A program made the translations under genes and the position numbers. A stretch of 64,000 nucleotides of DNA, from contig CAJUNC010000001.1 in NCBI GenBank assembly GCA_910587695.1, positions 124,001 through 188,000 on the forward strand. The letters run 5' to 3'. The stretch comes from an uncultured Lactobacillus sp. (GTDB lineage: Bacteria > Bacillota > Bacilli > Lactobacillales > Lactobacillaceae). Below the pieces are notes generated by a model, which did not search any database, was not told the origin of the DNA, and saw only the letters and a program-made list of their open reading frames with translations. How positions within the stretch are numbered: the stretch's first letter is position 1; each line of letters starts with the position of its first letter. Positions 42,493-52,191 of the stretch are shown piece by piece.

Positions 42493-43455
42493 ATGACTAT
42501 TTTTCAAATGTTGATCCCGGTGATCAGTAGTTTAGTATTGACTGCTTTATTTACACCGATGTTTATCAGCTATGCACACAAAAAAAAGCAAGGACAGATG
42601 ATCCGTGAAGAAGGGCCAAGTTGGCACCAAATAAAAGCGGGAACTCCAACGATGGGGGGCTTTGTCTTTAATTTAGCGATCATCGTTACGGGGCTTTGGG
42701 TCCCATTAGGCTTGCACATGCTGAGTCCTAAGATCTTGGTCTTAGATTTTATCTTACTGTTATATGGCTTTTTGGGTTTCTTTGACGATTCTGTTAAGTT
42801 ATGGAAAAAGCAAAATGAAGGATTGAAGCCTTGGCAAAAATTATTGGGGCAAATAATCGGAGGCTTGATCTTTTTAGCCGTCTATCACCATGAAAAGTTG
42901 CCCTTTGCGCTTTCATTTTTTGGACACGAGGTCACTTTAGGCTTCGTTTATGTTTTGTTTGTGCTTTTTTGGTTGGTCGGCTTTTCAAATGCGGTCAATT
43001 TGACCGATGGGATCGATGGTTTGGTATCAGGTCAAGCGATCATTGCCTTTGGTGCTTATGCGATCATCGCTTATCACCAAGCACAATACGATGTTTTGAT
43101 CTTCTGTTTATCTGTGATCGGAGCTTTGATCGCCTTTTTAGGGTTCAATCATAAACCGGCCAAGATCTTCATGGGTGATACTGGTTCTTTAGCTCTAGGG
43201 GGAGCTTTAGCAGCCGTTTCGATCATCTTACATCAAGAGTTATCGTTGTTGGTGATCGGGATCATCTTCGTATTAGAGACACTTAGTGTGATCTTACAAG
43301 TAGCAAGCTTTAAATTGACTGGCAAACGGATCTTCAAGATGAGTCCGATCCACCACCATTTTGAAGAATGTGGCTGGAGTGAATGGCGTATCGATCTAAC
43401 TTTTTGGGCAATTGGTCTAGTAGCTGCGGTCATTGCAGTTATGACGATAATTTAA
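42493..43455 (+). CDS. mraY: Phospho-N-acetylmuramoyl-pentapeptide transferase
   Basis: 320 residues, about ten membrane helices. Makes lipid I. Catalytic aspartates in FFDDSVKLWKK and NLTDGIDGL, plus the MSPIHHHFE histidine motif near the C-terminus. AGGAAGG ribosome binding site. Confidence 0.97.
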   Translation: MTIFQMLIPVISSLVLTALFTPMFISYAHKKKQGQMIREEGPSWHQIKAGTPTMGGFVFNLAIIVTGLWVPLGLHMLSPKILVLDFILLLYGFLGFFDDSVKLWKKQNEGLKPWQKLLGQIIGGLIFLAVYHHEKLPFALSFFGHEVTLGFVYVLFVLFWLVGFSNAVNLTDGIDGLVSGQAIIAFGAYAIIAYHQAQYDVLIFCLSVIGALIAFLGFNHKPAKIFMGDTGSLALGGALAAVSIILHQELSLLVIGIIFVLETLSVILQVASFKLTGKRIFKMSPIHHHFEECGWSEWRIDLTFWAIGLVAAVIAVMTII

Positions 43456-43476
43456 TATCAAAGGAAGTCGTTAGAT

Positions 43477-44847
43477 ATGAAAAATGTGACAGATTATAAG
43501 GGTAAAAACGTATTAGTCGTTGGTTTAGGTAAAAGTGGGCTCAATAGTGCCTATCTGTTAAAAGAGCTCGGAGCAAATGTAACGGTAAATGATAAGAATA
43601 TTCCAACAGATAAGCAAGTCTTGACTGAGCTGGAAAATGCCGGTATCAAGGCAGTTGTTGGCTCACATCCGCTTACTTTGTTGGATGACGTGGAATTGAT
43701 CGTCAAAAATCCTGGGATCCCATACACGAATCCTTTGATCGCTGAAGCACAAAAAAGGGGCTTTTTGATCATCACCGAGCCAGAATTGGCGTATGAGATC
43801 GCTGACGCTGAACTAGTAGGTGTTACTGGGACAAATGGAAAGACGACAACGACGACTTTGATCTCCTTGATGTTAGATCATCTAAAGAACAAAAATAAGG
43901 CCTATGCTTGTGGTAATATCGGGATCTCAGCTGTTAAAACAGCACAAAAAGCAAGCGCTGATGATATCTTAGTCATGGAACTCTCCAGTTTCCAATTACT
44001 TGGGATCACTAAGCTCCATCCTAAGATCTCGGTCTTGACTAATATTTACGAAGCTCATACTGATTATCACGGTTCACGTGAAAATTATGTCAAAGCTAAG
44101 ATGCGTTTGTTGAAAAATCAAACAGAAGCTGATCACTTTGTAGTCAATTTTGATCAAGCTGAATGGCGTGAGCTTAGCCAACAAGCTAAAGCTAAGGTCG
44201 TACCATTCTCACGAACAGCCTTTACTAAAGAAGGTGCCTACGAAGAAGATGGGATCTTATATTTCAAAGATGAAGCGATCATGCCTGCTGATGAGATCAA
44301 AGTTCCCGGAACGCACAACATTGAAAATGCCTTGGCAGCGATCGCAGTGGCCAAACTCATGGGAGTAGCAACAGCTGATATCGTAGAAGTATTGCAGACT
44401 TTTTCGGGAGTCAGACATCGAACTCAATACGTAACAACGTTTAATGGACGTAAGTTTTACAATGACTCCAAGGCAACCAATATCGAAGCAACTGAAAAAG
44501 CACTTGCCGGTTTCAAAACACCAGTTGTTTTGTTAGCTGGTGGGCTAGATCGTGGCTTTACTTTTGAGCGTTTAGTACCATATCTAAAAGAACATGTCAG
44601 TGCTTTGGTCGTCTTTGGTGAGACCAAAGAATTATTGAAAGCAGCCGGAAAACAGGCTGGTCTAGAACAGATCGTCGAGGCTAAAGATGCAGTCGACGCT
44701 GTGCCTAAAGCCTATGCTCTCAGTCGACCAGGTGATACGATCTTATTGTCACCAGCATGTGCAAGTTGGGATCAATGGAAGACATTTGAAGAACGTGGCG
44801 ATAAATTTATCGAAGCAGTAGAAAATTTAGAAAAAAAGGATGAATAG
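43477..44847 (+). CDS. murD: UDP-N-acetylmuramoylalanine--D-glutamate ligase
   Basis: 456 residues. N-terminal UDP-binding VVGLGKSGLNSAYLLKELG, P-loop VTGTNGKTTTT (about residues 113-123), central Lys region and NDSKATNIEAT. Adds D-Glu to UDP-MurNAc-L-Ala. The murG start follows the stop by one base. Confidence 0.97.
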   Translation: MKNVTDYKGKNVLVVGLGKSGLNSAYLLKELGANVTVNDKNIPTDKQVLTELENAGIKAVVGSHPLTLLDDVELIVKNPGIPYTNPLIAEAQKRGFLIITEPELAYEIADAELVGVTGTNGKTTTTTLISLMLDHLKNKNKAYACGNIGISAVKTAQKASADDILVMELSSFQLLGITKLHPKISVLTNIYEAHTDYHGSRENYVKAKMRLLKNQTEADHFVVNFDQAEWRELSQQAKAKVVPFSRTAFTKEGAYEEDGILYFKDEAIMPADEIKVPGTHNIENALAAIAVAKLMGVATADIVEVLQTFSGVRHRTQYVTTFNGRKFYNDSKATNIEATEKALAGFKTPVVLLAGGLDRGFTFERLVPYLKEHVSALVVFGETKELLKAAGKQAGLEQIVEAKDAVDAVPKAYALSRPGDTILLSPACASWDQWKTFEERGDKFIEAVENLEKKDE

Positions 44848-44848
44848 T

Positions 44849-45943
44849 ATGCGACTATTAGTATCTGGTGGCGGAACGGGTGGTCATATCTACCCAGCGC
44901 TAGCACTGATCGAAGCTATCAAACAACAACGACCTGACACAGAGGTTTTATATGTCGGGACAACTAAGGGATTAGAGAGTAAGATCGTTCCCAATGCTGG
45001 GATCTCATTTAAAACGATCGAGATCCAAGGCTTTAAACGTTCACTTTCACCTGAAAATTTTAAGACAGTATATCTCTTTTTAAAGAGTGTGCATGACTCT
45101 AAAAAGATCATCAAGGAATTCAAACCAGATGTTGTGATCGGGACTGGTGGTTATGTTTGTGGAGCAGTGGTGTATGCGGCTGCCAAAATGAAGGTCAAAA
45201 CGATCATTCACGAGCAAAATAGCGTTGCTGGTGTGACGAATAAATTTTTGAGCCACTATGTTGATAAAGTTGGGATCTGTTTTGATGATGTGAGATCTGA
45301 TTTTCCAGCTAAAAAAGTTGTCTTTACTGGTAATCCACGGGCACAACAAGTAGCTACAATGAAGCCAACGGGGCGCTTAGCTACAGAATACCAACTTGAT
45401 CCAAACAAAAAGACGATCTTGATTTTTGGTGGTTCACGTGGGGCGTTAGGTATCAACAATGCTAGCTTGGAAGCGATAGAATATTTCAAAGATCAGCCAT
45501 ATCAAGTATTATTTGTGACGGGACGTGTTCATTATGATAAGATCATGGAAGATAGTCGTGTCAAGGACTTGCCAAAAAATGTAGTGATCAAGCCATATAT
45601 TGCTGACATGCCGTCGATCTTACCCGAGATCGCTGCGATCGTTGGTCGCGCTGGAGCAACTAGTTTGGCCGAGATCACTGCGCTAGGGATCCCAACTATC
45701 TTGATCCCTAGCCCATATGTCACACATGATCATCAAACTAAAAATGCTCAAAGTTTAGTAAATAAAGGAGCAGCTTTGATGATCAAGGAAAATGAGCTTA
45801 GTGGCAAAGTCTTATTTGAAAATATCCAAGCGATGATGGCTGATCCACAAAAACAAGCACAAATGGCAGCTAATGCTAAAAAAGCAGGTGTGCCAGATGC
45901 AGCTGATCGTTTGATCAAGGTGATGAAAGATTTACTAAACTAG
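44849..45943 (+). CDS. murG: UDP-N-acetylglucosamine transferase (lipid II synthase)
   Basis: 364 residues from ATG 44849 (AAAGG about nine bases upstream; the ATG at 44840 is inside the site). GT28 fold with GGGTGGHIYPALAL at residues 7-20 and the C-terminal GRAGATSLAEI nucleotide-sugar motif. Membrane-face enzyme. Confidence 0.97.
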   Translation: MRLLVSGGGTGGHIYPALALIEAIKQQRPDTEVLYVGTTKGLESKIVPNAGISFKTIEIQGFKRSLSPENFKTVYLFLKSVHDSKKIIKEFKPDVVIGTGGYVCGAVVYAAAKMKVKTIIHEQNSVAGVTNKFLSHYVDKVGICFDDVRSDFPAKKVVFTGNPRAQQVATMKPTGRLATEYQLDPNKKTILIFGGSRGALGINNASLEAIEYFKDQPYQVLFVTGRVHYDKIMEDSRVKDLPKNVVIKPYIADMPSILPEIAAIVGRAGATSLAEITALGIPTILIPSPYVTHDHQTKNAQSLVNKGAALMIKENELSGKVLFENIQAMMADPQKQAQMAANAKKAGVPDAADRLIKVMKDLLN

Positions 45944-45968
45944 TAGTTAGTGAGAGGGGCTGAAGAGG

Positions 45969-46805
45969 ATCAGATTTTGGAAGAAAAAGAAGCCAGTTGT
46001 CCCTAATCAGAAACTTCAACCATGGCTCGAAAAACAAGCAAAACGCGGTCAGGCCAAGCAAAAGCCACCAGCAAAAGATCTGTTCAATGGTAAATTGATC
46101 CGGTTGACTGAACAGCGCAAAAAAGCATTGCGTCAACAAGCGTTATTTCCATTAGTCTTTTTTTCGATAATGACATTATTGACGCTTTGTTTGATCTTGC
46201 CGATCAGTCGCGTTAGATCGGTGACAGTCGATTCAAATGATAAACAGTTACGCGTGGCAGTCATCAAAGCCAGTGGACTTCATTATTATGAATCCTTGTT
46301 TAGTGTCTGGTTCAATGCTAGCAAGATCGAAAATAAGATCCAGCGCAAAGTAGGCTTAGTTGAGCAGGCGACATTGCGCTATGTAGATGTTAACAATGTA
46401 GTGATCGACGTGAAAGAAGATCCCCAAGTTGGTTATATTTATCGGAATAATAAGTATTATAAGATCGGAACGACTGGACGGCCTTTGAGTGAAGGAACTC
46501 CTTTAGTAAAAGGCAGTTACCCTGTATTTTATAATTTTAAAGATAAGGCCAAGTTGAAATTAGTAGTTACAAAAGTACAGGAATTACCTACTGAATTGAA
46601 AAAATCCGTCTCGGAGATCCACTATGCCCCATCTAAAGTAAATCCAGATCGGATCAAACTTTACATGAATGATGGCAATGAGGTCGTCGCCGATCTTTCG
46701 ACGCTGACAAAGAAAATGGAATACTATCCTCAGATCGCGACTAAAATGGATCAAAAAGGCATCGTTGATCTTGAAGTTGGGGCGTTTTCATACCCTAAAA
46801 ATTAA
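45969..46805 (+). CDS. divIB: Cell division protein DivIB/FtsQ with a non-standard start
   Basis: Frame continues upstream of the first TTG (46095) to a stop at 45951, and the upstream codons give a DivIB-like cytoplasmic tail (RFWKKKKPVVPNQKLQPWL). There is no ATG, GTG or TTG in that stretch. GAGGGG (45954-45959) is nine bases from ATC 45969, so ATC is the best start, giving 278 residues; CTG 45960 is the alternative. The rest shows a membrane helix (near residues 62-82), a POTRA-like segment and the beta domain. Part of the FtsL-DivIC-DivIB complex. Confidence 0.85.
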   Translation: MRFWKKKKPVVPNQKLQPWLEKQAKRGQAKQKPPAKDLFNGKLIRLTEQRKKALRQQALFPLVFFSIMTLLTLCLILPISRVRSVTVDSNDKQLRVAVIKASGLHYYESLFSVWFNASKIENKIQRKVGLVEQATLRYVDVNNVVIDVKEDPQVGYIYRNNKYYKIGTTGRPLSEGTPLVKGSYPVFYNFKDKAKLKLVVTKVQELPTELKKSVSEIHYAPSKVNPDRIKLYMNDGNEVVADLSTLTKKMEYYPQIATKMDQKGIVDLEVGAFSYPKN

Positions 46806-46855
46806 GAATTAGAAATAACTAAAATGTTGTGAACTAAATTTTTTATTTTGGGGGG

Positions 46856-46884
46856 TTGACAAGTAGCCAATTACTATATTTATG
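46856..46884 (+). promoter_or_regulatory. ftsA-ftsZ promoter candidate
   Basis: TTGACA (46856-46861), 17-base spacer, TTTATG (46879-46884); an alternative extended -10 TGTTAAAAT lies just downstream. The 150-base gap after divIB allows separate expression of ftsAZ. Confidence 0.5.
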
Positions 46885-46957
46885 TGTTAAAATTAACCTA
46901 TTGAATTTAAATAATAAACAATGAGAACATTATTAAAATCATAAGGGAGGCAAATTG

Positions 46958-48304
46958 ATGGGAAACTCTAGTATCTATGTTGGCATAGACATCGGTACGA
47001 CTTCGATTAAAGTCATAATAGCTGAGTATCTCAAAGACCAGATCAACATAATCGGTTACGGTAATACACGTTCTGCCGGTCTCAATCGTGGAGTGATCGT
47101 TGATATTGACCAAGTTGTTAAGGCGATAAAAGAAGCTGTGAAGCAAGCCGAAGAAAAGGCAAATATTCAAATTTCTGAGGTGAGCGTTGGTGTTCCAGCT
47201 AATATGCTCCAAATAGAGCGTTGTAAAGGGATGATCGCCATCGGAAACGAAGACGGTAACTCTAAAGAGATCAGTGATATTGATGTTCGGCGTGTGACCG
47301 AAGCTGCTTTGGTCCAAAATTTACCACCTGAACGCGATGTGATCGATATTGTTCCAGATGAATTTATCGTTGATGGCTTTGATGGGATAAAAGACCCACG
47401 AGGTATGGTCGGCGTCAGATTAGAGATGCAAGGAGTAATGTACACAGGTCCCAAGACGATCTTACATAATACTCGTAAATGTATCGAACGGGCAGGATTA
47501 AAGATCAAAGATATGATCGTAGCTCCACTTGCGTTATCTCAAGTTGCATTGACCGATGGCGAAAAGGACTTTGGAGCTATCTTGATCGATCTTGGCGGAG
47601 GTCAAACGACTGCTGCTGTGGTCCACGATCATCAATTGAAGTATACTTATGTCGATCAAGAGGGGGGCGATTATGTGACCCGTGATATTTCGATCGTCTT
47701 GAATACTTCGATCGAAAATGCTGAGATCTTAAAACGAAATTATGGCTATGCCGATGAAACATTAGCTTCAAATGAAGATACTTTCCCGGTAACTGTTGTA
47801 GGACAACAAGAACCAGAGATGATCACTGAAGGGTACTTAGCTCAGATCATTGAAGCTCGTTTACAGCAGATCTTTGGTAAGTTAAAAGCTGATCTAGATC
47901 GGATCAATGCTTTACAGTTACCTGGGGGGATCATATTAACTGGTGGCTTAGCTGCCTTGCCAGGTGTCAAAGAATTGGCTCAAAAGATCTTTGGGGTCAA
48001 TGTTAAAGTCTTTATTCCTCAAGAGATGAATTTACGGATCCCATCTTTTGCACAGGTCATCGGGATCGTAGAATACGTCACGCAAGAAAATGAGATCGAT
48101 CAGATCGTCAGACGAACGCTCGACGGTCAAGAATTCATCAGTGAACCAAAAGTAAATCAGATCGACGAAGATGAGCAACAAGATGTCGAGACTGATTTTG
48201 ATCCAGTAGCTGATGAGTATGATACACCTAGGGATAAAAAGAAAGATGATAAACCTAAGGGCATAGATCGATTCAAGGCGATATTTGACAAATTCTTTGA
48301 CTAA
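46958..48304 (+). CDS. ftsA: Cell division protein FtsA
   Basis: 448 residues from ATG 46958 (GGGAGG eight bases upstream). Actin-fold ATPase: VGIDIGTTSIKV at the N-terminus, ILIDLGGGQTTAAV and GIILTGGLAALPGVKE. The acidic linker ends in an amphipathic helix (GIDRFKAIFDKFFD) that tethers FtsZ to the membrane. Confidence 0.96.
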   Translation: MGNSSIYVGIDIGTTSIKVIIAEYLKDQINIIGYGNTRSAGLNRGVIVDIDQVVKAIKEAVKQAEEKANIQISEVSVGVPANMLQIERCKGMIAIGNEDGNSKEISDIDVRRVTEAALVQNLPPERDVIDIVPDEFIVDGFDGIKDPRGMVGVRLEMQGVMYTGPKTILHNTRKCIERAGLKIKDMIVAPLALSQVALTDGEKDFGAILIDLGGGQTTAAVVHDHQLKYTYVDQEGGDYVTRDISIVLNTSIENAEILKRNYGYADETLASNEDTFPVTVVGQQEPEMITEGYLAQIIEARLQQIFGKLKADLDRINALQLPGGIILTGGLAALPGVKELAQKIFGVNVKVFIPQEMNLRIPSFAQVIGIVEYVTQENEIDQIVRRTLDGQEFISEPKVNQIDEDEQQDVETDFDPVADEYDTPRDKKKDDKPKGIDRFKAIFDKFFD

Positions 48305-48330
48305 AAGATTAGGAGATGGAGGAATATAGA

Positions 48331-49587
48331 ATGGAATTTTCATTAGACGCAGATCAAATGGAACATGGTGCCACAATTAAGGTTATTGGTGTTGGTGGCG
48401 CTGGCGGTAATGCGGTCAACCGTATGATCGCTGATGACGTTAAAGGGGTAGAATTTATCGTTGCAAACACAGATGTGCAAGCATTGAAGAATTCTAACGC
48501 TGAAACAAAGATCCAATTAGGGCCTAAATTGACTCGTGGATTGGGTGCAGGAGCTAACCCTGAGATCGGAAGTAAGGCTGCTCAAGAAAGTGAAGAAGCT
48601 TTAGCGGAAGCCTTGAGTGGTGCCGATATGATCTTTGTCACGGCTGGTATGGGCGGTGGCACTGGTACCGGTGCTGCACCGATCATTGCTAAGATCGCCA
48701 AAGAGCAAGGAGCTTTAACGGTTGGGGTCGTGACTCGCCCATTTAGTTTCGAAGGTCCAAAGCGTGCCCGTTTTGCTGCTGAGGGTGTAGCAAAGATGAA
48801 AGAGCATGTTGATACTTTGGTTATTATCGCTAACAACCGCTTGCTTGAGATCGTTGATAAGAAAACACCGATGTTACAAGCTTTCCAAGAAGCTGATAAC
48901 GTGTTACGTCAAGGTGTGCAAGGGATCTCTGATCTGATCACCTCACCAGGTTACGTGAACTTGGACTTTGCCGACGTTAAGACAGTGATGCAAAATCAAG
49001 GTTCGGCTTTGATGGGTATCGGTTCTGCTAACGGTGAAAACCGAACTGAAGAAGCGACTAAGAAGGCTATCTCTTCACCATTGCTCGAAGTTTCGATCGA
49101 TGGTGCAGAACAAGTCCTATTAAACATTACTGGTGGTCCAGATCTAAGCCTATTTGAAGCTCAAGCTGCTTCAGATATCGTTTCACAAGCAGCTACAAGT
49201 GATGTCAATATCATTTTTGGGACTTCGATCAACGAATCCTTGGAAGATAACGTAGTCGTGACTGTGATCGCAACTGGGATCGATAAAAAGAAAAAAGAAA
49301 GTAGCACATCTAAAGTTGTACCACCGCGGACATTCAATACACCAACGCCAAGTGCACCAGAAAACAATACGGCTGCACGACCAGCGCAAAATAATGATCC
49401 ATTAGGTGATTGGGATCTTTCACGTGAGATCAACGGTACGAGAAAATCAGCTCAACAACGTGAGACGGAATTTCAAAATGTTGAGAAGAAGGATTTTAAC
49501 GTCTTTGGTTCCAATTCTTCAGCTGAACAAAGTAGTGACGAAGACGATCTAAATAATCCACCGTTCTTTACTCGGCGCCGTCATTAA
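48331..49587 (+). CDS. ftsZ: Cell division GTPase FtsZ
   Basis: 418 residues from ATG 48331 (GGAGG upstream). Tubulin fold; GGAGGNAVNRM (residues 22-32) and G-box GGGTGTGAAP (108-117); T7 loop NLDFADVK. A variable linker leads to a C-terminal conserved peptide NNPPFFTRRRH that binds FtsA, SepF and EzrA. Forms the Z-ring. Confidence 0.98.
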   Translation: MEFSLDADQMEHGATIKVIGVGGAGGNAVNRMIADDVKGVEFIVANTDVQALKNSNAETKIQLGPKLTRGLGAGANPEIGSKAAQESEEALAEALSGADMIFVTAGMGGGTGTGAAPIIAKIAKEQGALTVGVVTRPFSFEGPKRARFAAEGVAKMKEHVDTLVIIANNRLLEIVDKKTPMLQAFQEADNVLRQGVQGISDLITSPGYVNLDFADVKTVMQNQGSALMGIGSANGENRTEEATKKAISSPLLEVSIDGAEQVLLNITGGPDLSLFEAQAASDIVSQAATSDVNIIFGTSINESLEDNVVVTVIATGIDKKKKESSTSKVVPPRTFNTPTPSAPENNTAARPAQNNDPLGDWDLSREINGTRKSAQQRETEFQNVEKKDFNVFGSNSSAEQSSDEDDLNNPPFFTRRRH

Positions 49588-49604
49588 GACAAGGAGGCTG
49601 AAAA

Positions 49605-50042
49605 ATGTCATTTTCAAGCAAACTCAGTAGTTTCTTCAGCGCAGATGATGATTTTGAAAATTATGAAGAAGAGCCACGTGAGGAAAGTTATCCAGAATCT
49701 AAGGCTACCACTGAAAGTCGAGATGAGAGAAACGTAATGGCTTTGCACAATGAACGTCGGCCACTTGAAAAGAAGATCATGTTGTTTGAACCTCGGATCT
49801 TTTCTGATGTTAAGGCGATCGCTAGCAAGCTTTTAGCAGGGCAAGCAGCAGTCGTTAATTTTCAAAGGATCGATGATGAGCAAGCACATCGCGTAGTTGA
49901 TTTTCTTTCAGGCGTAGTTTTTGCCGTCGATGGTGAGATCCAACGCATCGGTGAACAGATCTTTTTATGTACTCCGCATGACTTTGAAGTTGAAGGCAAC
50001 TTGACTGATACGATGCGTAATGGTGATTATAAGTATAATTAA
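49605..50042 (+). CDS. sepF: Cell division protein SepF
   Basis: 145 residues. N-terminal membrane-binding helix (SFSSKLSSFFSADDDF), acidic linker, then the SepF core (IMLFEPRIFSDVKAIASKLL, VVNFQRIDDEQAHRVVDFLSG). Alternative FtsZ membrane anchor. AGGAGG upstream. Confidence 0.95.
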   Translation: MSFSSKLSSFFSADDDFENYEEEPREESYPESKATTESRDERNVMALHNERRPLEKKIMLFEPRIFSDVKAIASKLLAGQAAVVNFQRIDDEQAHRVVDFLSGVVFAVDGEIQRIGEQIFLCTPHDFEVEGNLTDTMRNGDYKYN

Positions 50043-50052
50043 GGAGAATAAT

Positions 50053-50307
50053 TTGGGAATATTAAGTCTTATCAGTAGTTTATTTAGTTTGTACTCTTTT
50101 TTGATCATCGCCTACTGTTTGTTATCTTGGTTTCCAGGCGCTTATCAGACCCAGTTAGGCCAATTATTGATCAAAGTGTGCCAACCATATTTACGGTTAT
50201 TTGATTTTATTCCACCGATCGCAGGGATCAGTTTTGCTCCGGTGATCGCATTGATCGTTTTACAGTTTGTTGAAAAAGGAGTCTTTATGTTGTTTTATCT
50301 CTTTTAG
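50053..50307 (+). CDS. ylmG: YggT/YlmG family membrane protein
   Basis: 84 residues from TTG 50053 (AAGGAG directly upstream; the longer frame lies in sepF). Two membrane helices with the family segment SWFPGAYQTQLGQLLIKVCQPYLRLF between them. Conserved beside sepF; implicated in cell shape or membrane protein assembly, mechanism unclear. Confidence 0.88.
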   Translation: MGILSLISSLFSLYSFLIIAYCLLSWFPGAYQTQLGQLLIKVCQPYLRLFDFIPPIAGISFAPVIALIVLQFVEKGVFMLFYLF

Positions 50308-50321
50308 TGAAATGGGGGAGT

Positions 50322-51107
50322 ATGGTGAATAGTGTGGTCTATCAACATTTTCGCGTAGAAGAAAAGCCATTGATCGATTCATTGAGCGATTATATCAATC
50401 AAGCGCAAAATGAATACCGCCCGATCTTGACACACTTCTTAGATCCTAGACAACAGCATATTGCCCAGTTCTTATTGCAGGCTGATGATATGATCAAAGT
50501 CAAAGCTGACGGAGGTTTTGCTCAAGCAGAAAGAAAGCGGCTCTTATTTTATCCTGACTATTATGAACCACAGGCAAAGGATTTTGAGTTGCAGCTGCTA
50601 GAGATAAACTATCCAACTAAATTTGTGTCGTTGACCCACGGACAAATTTTAGGGACTTTGGCAAACAGTGGGTTAGAGCGCGATGTTTTAGGCGATATTA
50701 TCACAGATTCACAGCGTTGGCAGATCGTCGTTCAAAAAAATATCAGTGATTATCTGCTACAACAAATCGAACGGATCGGTAAGATCAATGTTCGCCTGTC
50801 AAAAAGACCACTGGCTGAGCGACTTGTTCCTAATAATGATTGGGAACTTGAAACTGTTTCGACCAGTTCGTTTCGGATCGACACGGTGATCGCAACAGTC
50901 TATAATATATCGCGTAACCGTGTCAAGGAGTTGATCAATGCCAAGAAAGTCCAGCTAAATTGGATGGTGTTGACCAAACCAGATACAGAATTGGGTGCTT
51001 TAGATATTGTTTCGGTCCGTGGTTTTGGCCGGATCAAGTTGATCGATGTATTAGGCAAATCAAAGCGAGGTAAGTTGCGCTGTGAAGTTGCTGTAATTAG
51101 AAAATGA
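50322..51107 (+). CDS. ylmH: S4-domain RNA-binding protein YlmH
   Basis: 261 residues if ATG 50322 is used; GTG 50334 (VYQHFRVEEKPL) is also possible. C-terminal S4 RNA-binding domain from about residue 180 (SSFRIDTVIATVYNISRNRVKELINAKKVQLNW). YlmH homologues bind tRNA-obstructed 50S subunits in ribosome rescue. Its place between ylmG and divIVA is conserved. Confidence 0.9.
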   Translation: MVNSVVYQHFRVEEKPLIDSLSDYINQAQNEYRPILTHFLDPRQQHIAQFLLQADDMIKVKADGGFAQAERKRLLFYPDYYEPQAKDFELQLLEINYPTKFVSLTHGQILGTLANSGLERDVLGDIITDSQRWQIVVQKNISDYLLQQIERIGKINVRLSKRPLAERLVPNNDWELETVSTSSFRIDTVIATVYNISRNRVKELINAKKVQLNWMVLTKPDTELGALDIVSVRGFGRIKLIDVLGKSKRGKLRCEVAVIRK

Positions 51108-51131
51108 TTTAAAAATTTGGAGGTGTTGGGG

Positions 51132-51878
51132 ATGTCATTGACCCCTTTGGATATTCATAATAAAGAGTTTCATACCAAGTTACGTGGTTATGATCAAGAT
51201 GAAGTCAACGATTTCTTAGATCAGATCATCAAAGACTATGAATTAGTCTTAAAAGAAAATGCACATTTAACTGAGAGCTTGAAACAAAGCCAGGAAAAAT
51301 TAAAGTATTTCAATGATTTAAAAGATTCTTTGAATCAATCGATCATCGTTGCTCAAGAAGCTGCTGATAAGGTCAAAGCTAATTCGCAACGTGAAGCTGA
51401 GATCATCAATCGTGAAGCTCAAAAGCAAGGACAAGATATTATTGACCAAGCAAATGAAAAAGCACGTCATATTATCGATGAAGCTTCCAAGAAATCAAAA
51501 CGTTTGGCTTTGGAGACTGACGATCTGCGCAAGCAAGCTCGTATCTTCCGCCAAAAGCTTCAAGTTATGTTGGAATCGCAGCTTGAAGTTGTTAAAGGTA
51601 GTGAATGGGACGATATTTTGCAACAAGGTGAAACAACGAGTTATGAAGCGATCCAAGAAGCAATTCGTCACGATGATACCCTTGACAAATCCAATGCAAA
51701 AGAAGTAAAATCATTCTCAAATGATACAGACGCAGAAAATGAAGTTTATGTTGCTGACAATACACCTGTGAGTGAACCAGTTGAAGAAACAAAAGAGACT
51801 GAAACAGTTGTTATCTTCCCTGATTCTAACGACAATGCTAGTTCACAACGGTTTGCTGATGACAGCAACAACAACTAG
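51132..51878 (+). CDS. divIVA: Cell division initiation protein DivIVA
   Basis: 248 residues from ATG 51132 (GGAGG nine bases upstream). N-terminal membrane-curvature domain SLTPLDIHNKEFHTKLRGYD followed by long coiled coils and a disordered acidic tail. Sits at poles and septum; the likely positioning factor for MinCD (31612-33081), since no minE is seen. Confidence 0.95.
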   Translation: MSLTPLDIHNKEFHTKLRGYDQDEVNDFLDQIIKDYELVLKENAHLTESLKQSQEKLKYFNDLKDSLNQSIIVAQEAADKVKANSQREAEIINREAQKQGQDIIDQANEKARHIIDEASKKSKRLALETDDLRKQARIFRQKLQVMLESQLEVVKGSEWDDILQQGETTSYEAIQEAIRHDDTLDKSNAKEVKSFSNDTDAENEVYVADNTPVSEPVEETKETETVVIFPDSNDNASSQRFADDSNNN

Positions 51879-51899
51879 GCGTCTAGCTTAACAGATATA

Positions 51900-52137
51900 T
51901 TGCTAAGATTATAAGAGAACACGGACCTCTTTTTATGATGTCAGCGAGCCGGAAAAATGGTGCAAGGACCGGCCATCCTCTGAATTTAGGTTTATCATCT
52001 CTTTTTTATCGAACTGAAATCAAGTAGGTTTGGTCGGTTGATCGCGTTATATGATCAAAGAGTGGAATTTATTTAAATTCTTAAATTGGGTGGTACCGCG
52101 AGATCTCGTCCCTTTGTGGACGAGATCTTTTTGTTTT
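51900..52137 (+). promoter_or_regulatory. T-box riboswitch, isoleucine specifier, upstream of ileS
   Basis: Stem I: outer helix AAGAGA (51913-51918)/TCTCTT (51998-52003), inner ACCT (51925-51928)/AGGT (51988-51991), GATG/CATC and GCCGG/CCGGC above. The 3' loop between the two lower helices is TTATCA, carrying ATC (51994-51996), an Ile codon. T-box GGGTGGTACCGCG at 52088-52100; terminator arms 52101-52111 and 52118-52128 then TTTTTG. Confidence 0.9.
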
Positions 52138-52191
52138 ATCAAAAAGAAAGGATAGCTGTGTCTTACCACCTGAGCACAGTGGGTAAAGAGT

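Noticed and set aside
46095..46805. TTG 46095 as the divIB start
   Set aside because: No ribosome binding site there, and it would remove a clearly DivIB-like cytoplasmic tail encoded in frame upstream.
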